NCBI GenBank assembly: GCA_017744915.1
Contig: JAGIAH010000008.1
Location: 1-64,000 of the forward strand
Reading direction: 5' to 3'
Origin: Agrobacterium tumefaciens
GTDB taxonomy: Bacteria > Pseudomonadota > Alphaproteobacteria > Rhizobiales > Rhizobiaceae
Length of the DNA: 64,000 nucleotides
Part shown: positions 10,769 through 20,292 of the stretch, in pieces
How the letters are laid out: every line of letters begins with the position of its first letter
Numbering within the stretch: the stretch's first letter is position 1
Position numbers and translations under genes: made by a program
Notes under the pieces: generated by a model
What the model was told of the DNA's origin: nothing
What the model saw: only the letters and a program-made list of their open reading frames with translations
The model's database searches: none

Positions 10769-10876
10769 CCCTCCGCAGCACCGCCTGCGCTTGCGGGCTG
10801 GAACCAAAACTTGCCCCCTGACGTTACTCACCCGGAAAGCCGGACAGACAGTACGGCTCAACTAGGGAGCAGTCAT

Positions 10877-11068
10877 ATGGGTAGCACATCCGACAAGATC
10901 GCCGGTAAAGCCAACGAAGTTGCTGGCAAGGTCAAGAAGAACATCGGCGAAGCGACGGGCAACAATGAATTGCGCGCCAAGGGTGCCGCCCAGGAAACCA
11001 AGGGCAAGGTTCAGACCTCCGTCGGCAAGGCAAAGGATGCCGTCAAGGGTGCCATCGACCGCATGTAA
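10877..11068 (+). CDS. CsbD family stress protein
   Basis: 63-aa, lysine- and alanine-rich, highly polar protein with the family pattern [16 protein letters not shown], then [14 protein letters not shown], ending GAIDRM. CsbD-like proteins are induced by general stress in many bacteria, but their activity is unknown. AGGGAG precedes the ATG by 8 nt. A strong terminator hairpin follows about 40 bp downstream, so it is a single-gene transcript. Expression under stress is inferred from the family only. Confidence 0.93.
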   Translation: MGSTSDKIAGKANEVAGKVKKNIGEATGNNELRAKGAAQETKGKVQTSVGKAKDAVKGAIDRM

Positions 11069-11109
11069 TCCTGCATAAATTGATGCGCCTCTCCCACGGC
11101 AGGCGCATG

Positions 11110-11142
11110 GAGCGCATGTGTTATCGCACATGCGCTCTTGTC
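11110..11142 (+). terminator. Rho-independent terminator after csbD-like gene
   Basis: Perfect 11-bp stem (GAGCGCATGTG / CACATGCGCTC) with a 6-nt loop, followed by TTGT. The T-run is short, so termination may be partial, but the stem is very stable. Confidence 0.7.
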
Positions 11143-11229
11143 GTGTATGGGGCAGGGCGACCCGATCGTCACGTCGTCACGTCCGCATTTTATGTCTGCC
11201 TCCTCCCGATCATCGCAAGGGTTTCATCC

Positions 11230-12321
11230 ATGAAGCTTTTCTCCTGCGCGTCCTGCGGCCAGCCGGTTCATTTCGACAATCGCTTCTGCGTCTCCTGCGG
11301 CCATCGTCTGGCCTTCGTGCCGGAACGGCTTGCCATGGAAGCGCTGGCGCCTGTGGGTGAACCGAACTGGCAGATCGTCGCGGAGCCGGAAAAACAGGTG
11401 CGGTTTTGTGCCAATGAGGTCAACGATATCTGCAACTGGTCGGTGCCTGCGGAAAGCGCCAGCGCCTTTTGCCCGGCCTGCAGCCACAATCGCCTGGTGC
11501 CTGACATTGCGACCGAGCAGGGGATTGCGCAATGGCGCCGCATCAGCCAGGCGCAGCGGCACCTGTTTTATTCGATCCTTCGCCTTGGCCTGCCGCATCC
11601 CAATCGGGATGCCGATCCGGCCGGCGGTCTCGTTTTCGACTTTCTGGTCGATGAGGTGGCGCCCGACGGTTCCGTCATACCCGCCATGACCGGCCATGAT
11701 GAAGGCCTTATCGCCATCCGCGCGGCGGAAGCCGATGATGTGACGCGCGAGCAGGTGCGCGCCAACATGAACGAGCCCTATCGAACCATGCTCGGCCATT
11801 TCCGCCACGAGGTCGGTCATTTCATCTGGAACAAGCTGGTGCGGGACGAGAACCGGCTGGAGGCCTGCCGTGCCGTCTTCGGCGACGAGCGCGAGGATTA
11901 TGACGCGGCTCTGCAACGCAATTACGATGCCGGGCCGCGCCCCGACTGGCAGGAGAATTTCATCAGCTCCTATGCCTCGGTCCACCCCTGGGAGGATTTC
12001 GCCGAATGTTTCGCCCATTACCTGCATATCGTCGATACACTCGAGACCGCACGCGCCTTCGGTGTGGCGATCGATCCGGACGGACATGAGGAAATGGCGG
12101 CGGAGGTGACCTTCGACCCCTACAATGCCCGCAGCGCCGCACAGCTGGTCAAGGCCTGGATCCCGCTCAGCGTTGCCATCAACTCCATCCAGCGCAGCAT
12201 GGGGGAGGCGGACCTCTATCCCTTCGTGCTGACGCCGCCGGTGGTGACGAAGATGGAATTCATTCACGACCTCCTGCATGGGAAGGTGGCGGCGGATGTG
12301 CCGCAGGCGGCAATGGGTTAG
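11230..12321 (+). CDS. Zinc-ribbon putative zinc metallopeptidase (Peptidase_Mx type)
   Basis: 363-aa cytoplasmic protein without signal peptide. An N-terminal zinc ribbon has CxxC pairs at Cys6/Cys9 and Cys20/Cys23; further cysteine pairs follow near residues 57-85. The metalloprotease motif HEVGHFIW starts at His193 (HExxH), and FAECFAHYLH, about 65 residues later, probably supplies the third metal ligand and a helix. This arrangement fits the DUF2248/'putative zinc-binding metallo-peptidase' family, whose substrates are unknown. The ATG at 11230 follows GCAAGGGTTTCATCC. Stand-alone gene. Confidence 0.82.
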   Translation: MKLFSCASCGQPVHFDNRFCVSCGHRLAFVPERLAMEALAPVGEPNWQIVAEPEKQVRFCANEVNDICNWSVPAESASAFCPACSHNRLVPDIATEQGIAQWRRISQAQRHLFYSILRLGLPHPNRDADPAGGLVFDFLVDEVAPDGSVIPAMTGHDEGLIAIRAAEADDVTREQVRANMNEPYRTMLGHFRHEVGHFIWNKLVRDENRLEACRAVFGDEREDYDAALQRNYDAGPRPDWQENFISSYASVHPWEDFAECFAHYLHIVDTLETARAFGVAIDPDGHEEMAAEVTFDPYNARSAAQLVKAWIPLSVAINSIQRSMGEADLYPFVLTPPVVTKMEFIHDLLHGKVAADVPQAAMG

Positions 12322-12364
12322 CGAATACGAGAGTTGATAGTCTGGGAAAGCGTGCTTCCCCATC

Positions 12365-12480
12365 TCCGTCATACCGGCCTTGAGCCGGTATCCAGCCAGC
12401 CCAAGTCTTTGGGCTGAAAAGACTCTTTCCGCCACGCAGACGCGCGTCGGCTGGATTCCGGCTCAAGGCCGGTTGACGGA
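12365..12480. repeat. Palindromic intergenic element, family A copy 1
   Basis: About 116 bp with imperfect 30-bp inverted ends (TCCGTCATACCGGCCTTGAG ... CTCAAGGCCGGTTGACGGA) and an inner hairpin AGCCCAAGTCTTTGGGCT. Close copies are at 33130-33248 and 55785-55901. Between two convergent genes. Confidence 0.88.
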
Positions 12481-12522
12481 AGTAATAGAGTGACCTTCTA
12501 TTACTTCCCGCCTCAATACCCC

Positions 12523-15438
12523 TTACGAAGCCCGCTTCGTTGGCTGAAACCGTTCCCGCAGAAGCTTCAGTGCCGCATCGCCCGAGACGGGGGTGCCGAA
12601 CAGGAAGCTCTGGCCGAAATGGCAGTTCATGCGCGACAGTTCCGCCGCATCCTCAGGTGTTTCGATGCCTTCCGCCACCACCTGCATGTCAAGCGCGCGC
12701 GCCATGGCGATGACGGAGCGCAAGAGCACGTTGCGTTTGTCGCTGGTATTGGCCACCAGCGCCTTGTCGAGCTTGATGGTGTCGAAGGGGAAGCGGGTGA
12801 GATAGGCGAGCGACGAATAGCCGGTGCCGAAATCATCCATGGCGAGACTGAGGCCGGTTTCCTTGAGCTTGGAAAGCACGAGCCTCGCCTGTTCCGGATT
12901 TTCCATGACGACCGATTCCGTCAGTTCCAGCTTCAGCTGCTGCGGATTGCAACGTGTGCGGGTCAGCATGCTGCGCACGTCGTTGTACAATTCGTTGTTC
13001 AGCAATTGCGCGCTGGAAATATTGACGGAAATGAAGATCGGCATCTTCTCGATGGCGTGCTGCCAGTCCATCAGATCGGTCGCCGCCCGTTCCAGCGCGA
13101 ACATGCCGAGCGGTTCGATCAGGCCGGAGGCCTCCGCAATCGGAATGAACTCGCTCGGCGGAATATTGCCGCGCTTGGGATGCTCCCAGCGCATCAGGGC
13201 CTCGAAACCGGCCAGTTCGCCATCGTCAAGCTTGACGATCGGCTGATAGGCCAGCGACAGTTCCTTGCGCTCGATGGCGCGGCGCAGGTCGCTTTCCATT
13301 TGCAGCCGGTCGGTGCCTGACGTGCGGAAGGCCGGGCGGAACGGCTCGACGCGATTGCCGCCGGCGCGCTTGGCGCGGTACATGGCCAGTTCCGCATCGC
13401 TGAGCAATCCGGCGGCACTTTCCTGCTGGTCGATCCACGAGACGAGGCCGATCGAGGCGGTGAGGATGATTTCGCGGTTAGCGAAATTGATCGGCACCAT
13501 GATCGCCTTGTTCACCGCATCGGCGAAATCGGCGACACGCTGTGGATCGCGCTCGGATGTCAGGATCAGGCCGAATTCATCACCGCCGAGACGCGCCAGC
13601 GTATCCTGCGGTTTCAGCAGGCGGCGCAGGCGGCGGGTGAGCGCGATGAGGATATTGTCGCCGGCAGCAATGCCGAGTGTGTCATTGACCAGCTTGTAAC
13701 GGTCGATATCGATCGCCATCACGGTTGGCCGCACACCCTCGCTGTCGGGAGAGAGGTTCAATATCGATTGCAGACGGTCGAGGAAGACCTGCCGGTTCGG
13801 AAGCCCGGTCAGATTGTCGTTCATCGCATCCTGCAACAGCCGCTCGACCGAGTTTTTCTGTTCGGTGATATCGGTGATGGTGCCGACGCAGCGGATGATT
13901 TCGCCGTTGGAACCGAGAACCGGACGGGCGCGAATTTGCAGCCAGTGGAAATGACCATCCTCGGCGCGGATGCGGAATTCGTGGTTGAGGCGGCCCTTGC
14001 GATGGTCGAGCAGCACGTCGAGCGTTGCCTTGAAGCGGTCGCGGTCATCCGGGTGCAGGCGCGGCAACCAGTTGCGCGCGGCGCCATGCATGGTGCCGGG
14101 TTCCAGCCCCAGCCGGTTGGAAATGTCGGGCGTGGTGACGATGCGGTCACGCGTCACGTCCCAGTCCCAGACGGTATCGCCGCTGCCCGTCAGCGCCAGC
14201 GATTGCCGCTCGAGATCGGAGAACAGGCCCTGCTGATAGGCGCTGCCGGCAAAGGCATGCTGGATGACGGTGAAGCCGATCAGAAGCACGATCAGCACCA
14301 GCCCTCCGCCGAGTGCGGGCTGCACGATGTCGTTGTCCAGCTGTCCCGTCACCGTCAGCCAGCTGCCGAACAGCCAGACGAGGATGAGAGCCCAGGAGGG
14401 CACGAGCAAAATCGCCCGGTCGTAACGGTTGAAGCCGAGATAGATGATCAGCGCGATACCGGCCGTCGCCGTCAGCGCGAAGGAGACGCGGGCGATACCG
14501 GAGGCGACCGAAGGGTCGTAGATCGCAACGCCGAACAGCAGCGCCAGCCCCACCACCCAGGCAAAGGTCGCATAACCCAGATGCGCGTGCCATCGGTTGA
14601 GATTGAGATAGGTGAAGAGGAAGACCACGAAGCTGGAGGCGAGCGCCACTTCCGCGCCCGCCCTCCATATTCGCTGATCGCTGGATGTGACGGTGATGAG
14701 CTTTTCGAGAAAGCCGAAATCGACGCAGATATAGGCCAGCACCGCCCAGGCGAGCGCGGCCGATGCCGGCAGCACCGAGGTGCCCTTGACGACGAAGAGA
14801 ATGGTCAAAAGCACGGCCAGCAGGCCGGCGATGCCGAGCACGATGCCGCGATAGAGCGTGAACGCGTTGATCGTGTCCTTGTAGGCTTCCGGTTCCCACA
14901 GATAGATCTGCGGCAGCTGCGGCGTGGAAAGCTCGGCGACGAAGGTGATGACGGAGCCGGGATTGAGCGTGATGCGGAAAACGTCGGCATCCGGGCTCGG
15001 CTGCCGGTCAAGCGCGAAGCCCTCGCTCGGGGTGATGGCCATGATGCGCTGCGAACCGAGATCGGGCCAGAACAGCTTGGAATTGACGAGGCGGAAATGC
15101 GGGGCGACGATGACGCGCTCCAGCTGCTCTTCGGAGACGTTGGCGAGCGCAAAAACCGCCCAGTCACCCTGATGATCGTTGGAACTGGCGCGCACTTCGA
15201 TACGGCGGCGGATGCCGTCCGGGCCGGGCGCGGTCGAGACCTGAAAGGCTTCACCCTGATTGGCATAGATATCGGTCGTCGCGGTGAGATCGAGCGCCGT
15301 GTCGTCACGGGAAATCTTCACCGGCTCGAAAGCAAAGGAATGGGAAGCGAAAAGCAGAAACAGCAGGAAAAACGGCGCAGCCAGCGCGATTGCCGCCAGA
15401 CGTTTCGCAAGGCAAGGCGCAGTGTGAGTGTAGGTCAT
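12523..15438 (-). CDS. Membrane 7TM-PAS-GGDEF-EAL cyclic-di-GMP signalling protein
   Basis: 971-aa sensor. A hydrophobic leader (residues about 15-35) is followed by a periplasmic beta domain, then about seven transmembrane helices (roughly 190-400), a PAS/PAC domain (about 430-550), GGDEF and EAL. The cyclase signature LARLGGDEF is intact at residue 618; the upstream I-site is KPQD rather than RxxD, so product inhibition may be lost. The phosphodiesterase domain has GFEALMRW (Glu746), DDFGTGYSSL and VVAEGIET, so it also looks active. Layout resembles 7TMR-DISM receptors. The ATG at 15438 overlaps the stop of the upstream GNAT gene, which fixes the start. Confidence 0.93.
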   Translation of the reverse strand: MTYTHTAPCLAKRLAAIALAAPFFLLFLLFASHSFAFEPVKISRDDTALDLTATTDIYANQGEAFQVSTAPGPDGIRRRIEVRASSNDHQGDWAVFALANVSEEQLERVIVAPHFRLVNSKLFWPDLGSQRIMAITPSEGFALDRQPSPDADVFRITLNPGSVITFVAELSTPQLPQIYLWEPEAYKDTINAFTLYRGIVLGIAGLLAVLLTILFVVKGTSVLPASAALAWAVLAYICVDFGFLEKLITVTSSDQRIWRAGAEVALASSFVVFLFTYLNLNRWHAHLGYATFAWVVGLALLFGVAIYDPSVASGIARVSFALTATAGIALIIYLGFNRYDRAILLVPSWALILVWLFGSWLTVTGQLDNDIVQPALGGGLVLIVLLIGFTVIQHAFAGSAYQQGLFSDLERQSLALTGSGDTVWDWDVTRDRIVTTPDISNRLGLEPGTMHGAARNWLPRLHPDDRDRFKATLDVLLDHRKGRLNHEFRIRAEDGHFHWLQIRARPVLGSNGEIIRCVGTITDITEQKNSVERLLQDAMNDNLTGLPNRQVFLDRLQSILNLSPDSEGVRPTVMAIDIDRYKLVNDTLGIAAGDNILIALTRRLRRLLKPQDTLARLGGDEFGLILTSERDPQRVADFADAVNKAIMVPINFANREIILTASIGLVSWIDQQESAAGLLSDAELAMYRAKRAGGNRVEPFRPAFRTSGTDRLQMESDLRRAIERKELSLAYQPIVKLDDGELAGFEALMRWEHPKRGNIPPSEFIPIAEASGLIEPLGMFALERAATDLMDWQHAIEKMPIFISVNISSAQLLNNELYNDVRSMLTRTRCNPQQLKLELTESVVMENPEQARLVLSKLKETGLSLAMDDFGTGYSSLAYLTRFPFDTIKLDKALVANTSDKRNVLLRSVIAMARALDMQVVAEGIETPEDAAELSRMNCHFGQSFLFGTPVSGDAALKLLRERFQPTKRAS

Positions 15439-16034
15439 GTATCGTACTTCGTTCCGCCGGAGCTTTGCTTGTCGGCAAGAAGGGAAAACATCATATGATC
15501 CCGCCATTGGCCATTGATTTTCAGATATTCCCGCAAGAGACCTTCCCGCTGGAACCCGGCATTTTCGAGAAGCCGGATGCTTTTGAAGTTTTCCGGAATA
15601 CAGGCTGCCTCGATACGGTGCAACTGAAGTCCGTTAAAGATGTATGGTATTACCAATTTTAATGCGGCAGACATATGGCCTTGCGCGGCGTAGCGCTCGC
15701 CAATCCAGTAGCCGATCATGCAGCTCTGCGCCGCACCCCGGCGGATGTAACCGATGGTGATGCCGCCGACCAAGAGCGTCTCCTTTTCGAAGAGCAGGAA
15801 CGAGACGGCGGTGCCGGAGGAAAATTCCTGGCCGTTGCGCACCACGCGTGTGCGGAAGGCGCCTTCCGTCAGCTCGTCCGGACGCCAGGTCGGTTCCCAG
15901 GGCTGGAGAAACTGCCGGCTTTCCGAGCGGAGCACATGCCATTGCTTGAAGTCGCCGTAACGCGGCAGTCTGAGAAGGTGATTGGCGCTGCGCAGTTCGG
16001 GCGTATCGTTATGTCGGGAAAGAAAACGCAGCAT
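15435..16034 (-). CDS. GNAT acetyltransferase, RimJ/RimL type
   Basis: 199-aa cytoplasmic N-acetyltransferase of the ribosomal-protein/alanine acetyltransferase group. Recognisable elements are WEPTWRPDEL, the acetyl-CoA region IGYWIGERYAAQGHMSAAL (motif A) and RIEAACIPENFKSIRLLENAGFQREG near the C-terminus. The true substrate cannot be told from sequence; RimJ (S5) is the usual annotation. It precedes and overlaps the c-di-GMP gene by 4 bp (ATGA), so the two are co-transcribed, though no functional link is evident. Confidence 0.9.
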   Translation of the reverse strand: MLRFLSRHNDTPELRSANHLLRLPRYGDFKQWHVLRSESRQFLQPWEPTWRPDELTEGAFRTRVVRNGQEFSSGTAVSFLLFEKETLLVGGITIGYIRRGAAQSCMIGYWIGERYAAQGHMSAALKLVIPYIFNGLQLHRIEAACIPENFKSIRLLENAGFQREGLLREYLKINGQWRDHMMFSLLADKQSSGGTKYDT

Positions 16035-16127
16035 TCACGATCCCTGTGCGGCAGACATCGCCATCCGCGAACGGGATGGCGAAAAAGGTGAGCGGTCTTC
16101 GCCTTTAAATCCCGCCCTCATATCGGT

Positions 16128-17426
16128 TTATCCGTTCGCCTTTATCCTTGCGGGCTGCTGCGCGGAAAGCGCGGCAGTGATGTCTGAAAGCGGCGGCAGA
16201 TGTTCGAGCGGGCCGATTGCAGACAATGTCGGAACTGTATCGAAAAACAGCCGGCCCGCAAGATCGGTCAGGCGTTCCCGGGTGATGTGTTCCAGGCGCT
16301 CCATCATCTCCTCATTGGGGATGGGGCGGCCGTAAAGCATCATCTGCCGGGCGATCTGGCCGGCGCGGGCGGCAGGGCTTTCCTGTCCCATCAGCAATTG
16401 CGCACGGATCTGTGCGCGGGCGCGGTCGATTTCTTCCTGATGGATGATCTGGGAAGACTTGCGCAATTCGTCAACGATGACGGGCATCAGTTCAGGCAGG
16501 TCGTTGCCGCCGGTCGCCGCATGCACGCCGAAAATGCCGGTATCGGAAAAACCCCAATGGAAGGCATAAACGGAATAACACAGGCCGCGCGCCTCACGCA
16601 CTTCCTGGAAGAGGCGAGAGGACATGCCGCCGCCGAGAATATTGGCGAGAATCTGCGAACAATAGAAATCGCGGGCGTGATAGGCCTTGCCTTCGAAACC
16701 GAGCAGCACCTGCGCATCCATGAGGTCGCGGGTCTCGCGGATTTCGCCGCCGGTATAGATTGCCTTTTCCATGACGGGCGGTGCCGCGGGCACGAGCGGC
16801 AGCGAAGCGAAACGCTCTTCCACCTGCTTCACGAAGCTTTCGTGATCGACCGCGCCGGCCGCGACGACGAAGATGCGGTCCGTCGTGTAATTGCGAGCAA
16901 GATAATGACGGATCTCGCCACTGGTGAAGGATTGCACGGTTTCCGGCGTGCCGAGGATCGGCCGGCCGATCGTCTGGTCGCGATAGGCGACACCGGAGAA
17001 ATTGTCGAAGATCACGTCGTCAGGCGTATCGGTCGCAGCGCCGATTTCCTGGAGGATGACGTTTTTCTCGCGCTCCAGCTCATCCTCGTCGAAGAGCGAT
17101 TCCGTCAGGATATCTGCAAGGATATCGACGGCGAGCGGAACATGGTCCTTGAGGACGCGGGCATAATAGGAGGTCGTTTCCGTCGATGTCGCAGCATTGA
17201 CTTCGCCGCCGACATTCTCGATCTCCTCGGCGATCTGCCGGGCAGTGCGCCGCGCCGTGCCCTTGAACGCCATATGTTCGAGAAGATGGGCGATGCCGTG
17301 CTCGGCAGTCGTCTCGTTGCGGGAACCGGATTTGATCCACACCCCAAGAGCGACGCTTTCGAGATGTGGCATTCTTTCCGTAACAACGGTCAACCCGGAC
17401 GAAAGCCGGGTCAAATTTACTCTCAT
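16128..17426 (-). CDS. M16 family zinc peptidase (processing-peptidase-like)
   Basis: 432-aa protein of the insulinase/mitochondrial processing peptidase family. The inverted zinc motif HLLEH lies in GIAHLLEHMAFKGT (about residues 45-58), with the downstream VNAATSTETTSYYARV containing the third ligand region. The C-terminal M16 domain (GGGMSSRLFQEVREARGLCYS) is also present. The frame begins with TTG at 17432, but ATG at 17426 is the better start. It follows thrC by 21 bp on the same strand; this thrC-M16 pair recurs in rhizobia. Probably processes small peptides. Confidence 0.93.
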   Translation of the reverse strand: MRVNLTRLSSGLTVVTERMPHLESVALGVWIKSGSRNETTAEHGIAHLLEHMAFKGTARRTARQIAEEIENVGGEVNAATSTETTSYYARVLKDHVPLAVDILADILTESLFDEDELEREKNVILQEIGAATDTPDDVIFDNFSGVAYRDQTIGRPILGTPETVQSFTSGEIRHYLARNYTTDRIFVVAAGAVDHESFVKQVEERFASLPLVPAAPPVMEKAIYTGGEIRETRDLMDAQVLLGFEGKAYHARDFYCSQILANILGGGMSSRLFQEVREARGLCYSVYAFHWGFSDTGIFGVHAATGGNDLPELMPVIVDELRKSSQIIHQEEIDRARAQIRAQLLMGQESPAARAGQIARQMMLYGRPIPNEEMMERLEHITRERLTDLAGRLFFDTVPTLSAIGPLEHLPPLSDITAALSAQQPARIKANG

Positions 17427-17447
17427 ACTCAACGTCTTTCCGCGTCT

Positions 17448-18845
17448 CTATTTGCCGGCGCGTGCATGTTTGCCGATGAAGGTTTCCACGGCTTTCAGTT
17501 CCGCATCCAGAATATCGAAACGCTCCTCCCGGTTCATAATGTCAGCTAACCATACTGGAAGCGCCGGGTCGATTGCGCAAGCGGATTTTACGGCGGCCGG
17601 GAATTTAGCCGGGTGGGCGGTCGACAGAACCACCATCGGGCTTCCCGCCTTTTCGTGCTTTTCCGCTACGAAAACACCGGTCGCCGTATGCGGATCGATG
17701 AGATAACCGGTCTTTTCCAGCGTGTCGCGAATGGTCGCTGCCACCTGCTTTTCGGTGGCGCGGCCGGCGCGGAAATCCTTCTTGATGAATTTCAGCGCGT
17801 GCGGCGGAATTTCAAATGCGCCAGACTGCTTCAGGCCATCCATCGACGCCTTCACCGCGGCGGAATCGCGGTCATAGGCTTCAAACAGCAGGCGCTCGAA
17901 GTTGGACGAAATCTGGATGTCCATCGAAGGCGAGGTGGTGGGCTTGACGCCGCGCATCTCGTAACGGCCGGTCTTCAGCGTACGCGCCAGAATGTCGTTG
18001 TCATTGGTGGCGATGATGAGCTTGTCGATCGGCAGGCCCATCTTCTTGGCGACGTAACCTGCGAAAATATCGCCGAAATTGCCGGTCGGAACGGTGAAGG
18101 AAATCTTCCGGTCAGGGCCGCCCAGCGAAAGCGAGGCGGTGAAATAATAGACCACCTGCGCCATGATGCGCGCCCAATTGATGGAGTTGACGCCGGAAAG
18201 CTTCACGCCGTCGCGGAACTTCACGTCGTTGAACATCTCCTTCACCAGCGTCTGGCAATCGTCGAAATTGCCGTTGATCGCCAGCGCATGCACGTTGGAA
18301 GCCGTCGAGGTCGTCATCTGGCGCTGCTGCACCGGCGAGACCTTGCCGTTCGGGAAGAGGATGAAGATATCGGTGCGCTCACGCCCGGCAAAGGCGTCGA
18401 TCGCTGCACCGCCGGTGTCACCCGAAGTGGCGCCGACGATGGTGGCGCGCTCGCCACGCTGGGTAAGCGTGTAATCCATCAGGCGGGCGAGAAGCTGCAT
18501 CGCCACATCCTTGAAGGCGAGCGTGGTGCCGTGGAAAAGCTCGAGAACGAACGTATTCGGGCCGGTCTGGACCAGCGGAACGACGGCCGGATGGCGGAAG
18601 GTCGCATAGGCGTCGTCGATCATCGCCTTGAACTTGTCGGCCGGAATTTCGCCGCCGGTGAAACGGTAGAGAACCTCGAAGGCGACGTCCTGGTAGGACT
18701 TGCCGCGCAGGTTGCGGATTTCCTTCTTCGACATGGAAGGCCACTTGCGCGGAACATAAAGCCCGCCGTCACGGCCAAGGCCCGCCAGAAGCGCGTCGCA
18801 AAAACCAAGCGAAGGGGCCGCACCCCTGGTCGATACATATTCCAC
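17448..18845 (-). CDS. thrC: Threonine synthase
   Basis: PLP enzyme converting O-phosphohomoserine to threonine. The PLP lysine is in LAFKDVAMQLL, the phosphate loop in GATSGDTGGAA, and the N-terminus STRGAAPSLGF is typical. I choose GTG at 18845 (V-E-Y-V-S-T-R-G, 465 aa); the open frame extends 60 codons upstream without similarity. Together with thrB at 6.5 kb it completes threonine synthesis from homoserine. It forms an operon with the M16 peptidase. Divergent from the lipoprotein gene at 19 kb. Confidence 0.96.
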   Translation of the reverse strand: MEYVSTRGAAPSLGFCDALLAGLGRDGGLYVPRKWPSMSKKEIRNLRGKSYQDVAFEVLYRFTGGEIPADKFKAMIDDAYATFRHPAVVPLVQTGPNTFVLELFHGTTLAFKDVAMQLLARLMDYTLTQRGERATIVGATSGDTGGAAIDAFAGRERTDIFILFPNGKVSPVQQRQMTTSTASNVHALAINGNFDDCQTLVKEMFNDVKFRDGVKLSGVNSINWARIMAQVVYYFTASLSLGGPDRKISFTVPTGNFGDIFAGYVAKKMGLPIDKLIIATNDNDILARTLKTGRYEMRGVKPTTSPSMDIQISSNFERLLFEAYDRDSAAVKASMDGLKQSGAFEIPPHALKFIKKDFRAGRATEKQVAATIRDTLEKTGYLIDPHTATGVFVAEKHEKAGSPMVVLSTAHPAKFPAAVKSACAIDPALPVWLADIMNREERFDILDAELKAVETFIGKHARAGK

Positions 18846-19076
18846 GAGATAGTCCCTTATCCGTTGCCGGTGTGATCGGCATCTTTTGCGCAGCGTCTCG
18901 CCGGAATGAGGCGATTGGGCAGCTAATGAAGGGCTTTTCTGAAAATTCAAGCAAAACCGAACATGCCAATCGATTTTTTCCGGCGTCGCTGCTATAGACC
19001 ATCGCCAACCTGGGTGAAAGGTCAATAAACAGCGTCTCCGGTTCTGTTCCGGGACAATGGAGAGGGAATTAGAAGA

Positions 19077-19649
19077 GTGTCAGGGAATTTCTTGCGTTTG
19101 TCCGCCGCGATGTCGCTTCTGGCCGTTGTTGCAGGATGCAATTCCTCCAACCCGTCGGACTCGCTTGCCGTCAACCCGCCGACAGCGCAGGCCGCGCCGA
19201 CGGCTGCCGTGGTTCAGGCCAACTGCCCGGCTGTGACGGTTCTCGACGCCAGTGCCGTTCACCGCGTCTACACCGGTGGCGCCAAGGACGATCCGCAGAA
19301 GCTCGCCTATCAGGTCTCGCTGTCCGATACCACGCGCTCCTGCACCGCCAATGAATCGACGCTCACCGTAAACGTGCTGGCCCAGGGCCGCCTCGTTCCC
19401 GGCCCGATGGCCAAGCCCGGCCGCGTCACCGTGCCGATCCGCGTGACGGTGAAGGATGGCGATGGCGAGATTTACGGCGAAACGACCAATTTCGCCATCG
19501 ATGTCCCCGCAGGCGGGGCCGGCACGCAGTTCATCTTCAACAACGACCACGTCGCCATCCCCAACGGACCGGGCGGCGCACCGAAATCGGTCAGCGTCTA
19601 TATCGGTTTTGCCGAGCAGGGCGCGAAGGCGAAGACGAAGCGCCGGTGA
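19077..19649 (+). CDS. Predicted lipoprotein of unknown function
   Basis: 190-aa protein with a lipoprotein signal: hydrophobic MSLLAVVAGC, in which VAGC is the lipobox and the cysteine is about residue 21. The mature part is a beta-rich domain with a conserved-looking CPAVTVLDASAVHRVY start and no catalytic motif that I recognise. The listed start is GTG at 19077 behind GGAGAGGGAATTAGAAGA; an ATG at 19110 is an alternative that would still leave a short signal. A hairpin follows the gene. Confidence 0.82.
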   Translation: MSGNFLRLSAAMSLLAVVAGCNSSNPSDSLAVNPPTAQAAPTAAVVQANCPAVTVLDASAVHRVYTGGAKDDPQKLAYQVSLSDTTRSCTANESTLTVNVLAQGRLVPGPMAKPGRVTVPIRVTVKDGDGEIYGETTNFAIDVPAGGAGTQFIFNNDHVAIPNGPGGAPKSVSVYIGFAEQGAKAKTKRR

Positions 19650-19667
19650 TCTGACGGGAAAAAAGCG

Positions 19668-19694
19668 AAGCCGGAGGCTGCTTGGCAGGCTCCG
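19668..19694. terminator. Hairpin between convergent genes
   Basis: Stem GCCGGAG / CTCCGGC with a 13-nt loop, between the lipoprotein gene (plus) and brnA (minus). Short weak T-tract on the plus side; may serve both directions. Confidence 0.45.
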
Positions 19695-19715
19695 GCCTTA
19701 AATGGAATGGCGCCT

Positions 19716-20030
19716 TTAGATTCCGGCAGCCTTGCGCAAAGCGTCGTTGATGCGGCTCTGCCACCCTCTGCCGCCCTCGCGAAAACGCTCCAGCACGTCC
19801 TCATCAAGGCGTAAAGTTACCTGTTTTTTTGGCTTTTCCAACGCCGGGCGACCACGCGACTTACGAAACTCGTCAATGGCCTCGAAAAAGGCGGGGGGCA
19901 GAACCTCTCGGGCAGGACGCGCATTTGCGAGTTCCTCATCGGTCATTTCCGGGAAATCGACAGCGTCCCAATCCGCTTCGGTATAGCCGCGTCCGGGTTT
20001 GAATTTTTTTAGTTTTGCAACTTTGGCCAT
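19716..20030 (-). CDS. brnA: BrnA-type antitoxin
   Basis: 104-aa antitoxin. The C-terminal KKQVTLRLDEDVLERFREGGRGWQSRIN region is a ribbon-helix-helix DNA-binding segment, and the N-terminal half (YTEADWDAVDFPEMTDEELA) is the toxin-contacting part typical of BrnA. Its gene overlaps brnT by 22 bp, with toxin first, which is the BrnTA order. The antitoxin with bound toxin normally represses its own promoter; a 14-bp palindrome precedes the toxin gene here. Confidence 0.92.
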   Translation of the reverse strand: MAKVAKLKKFKPGRGYTEADWDAVDFPEMTDEELANARPAREVLPPAFFEAIDEFRKSRGRPALEKPKKQVTLRLDEDVLERFREGGRGWQSRINDALRKAAGI

Positions 20031-20287
20031 GGCAACCTCCTTCTTTCCCTGGAACTTGCCCGTCGGAAGCTGATGATGGATATCGCTTCTGTTCCGACAG
20101 TCGCAAAAACGACAGCCATAGTCCCGTTCCGAAAATATCCAATCGCTTTGAAGCGCGAACTTCCAGGTCCGGTCAGGCTTTTCTCGATGATGGCGTTATC
20201 CCAGTCAAAGCCATCGATATCCGCAAAGTCGAAACCGTGCTTCTCGATATTGGCGAGCCTCTTGGGCTCGTCCCATATGATTTTCAT
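20009..20287 (-). CDS. brnT: BrnT-type ribonuclease toxin
   Basis: 92-aa protein with the BrnT pattern: IIWDEPKRLANIEKHGFDF near the N-terminus, then FDWDNAI, a central strand RFKAIGYFRNGTMAVVFA, and the conserved C-terminal ISIISFRRASSRERRR. BrnT is a RelE-fold RNase that blocks translation and is neutralised by BrnA. Length is complete and no key segment seems missing, so the module is probably functional. It is the first gene of the two-gene operon. Confidence 0.92.
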   Translation of the reverse strand: MKIIWDEPKRLANIEKHGFDFADIDGFDWDNAIIEKSLTGPGSSRFKAIGYFRNGTMAVVFATVGTEAISIISFRRASSRERRRLPWPKLQN

Positions 20288-20292
20288 GAATT

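Noticed and set aside
13768..15498. Long plus-strand frame opposite the GGDEF-EAL gene
   Set aside because: Antisense shadow; the minus-strand gene has intact GGDEF and EAL signatures.
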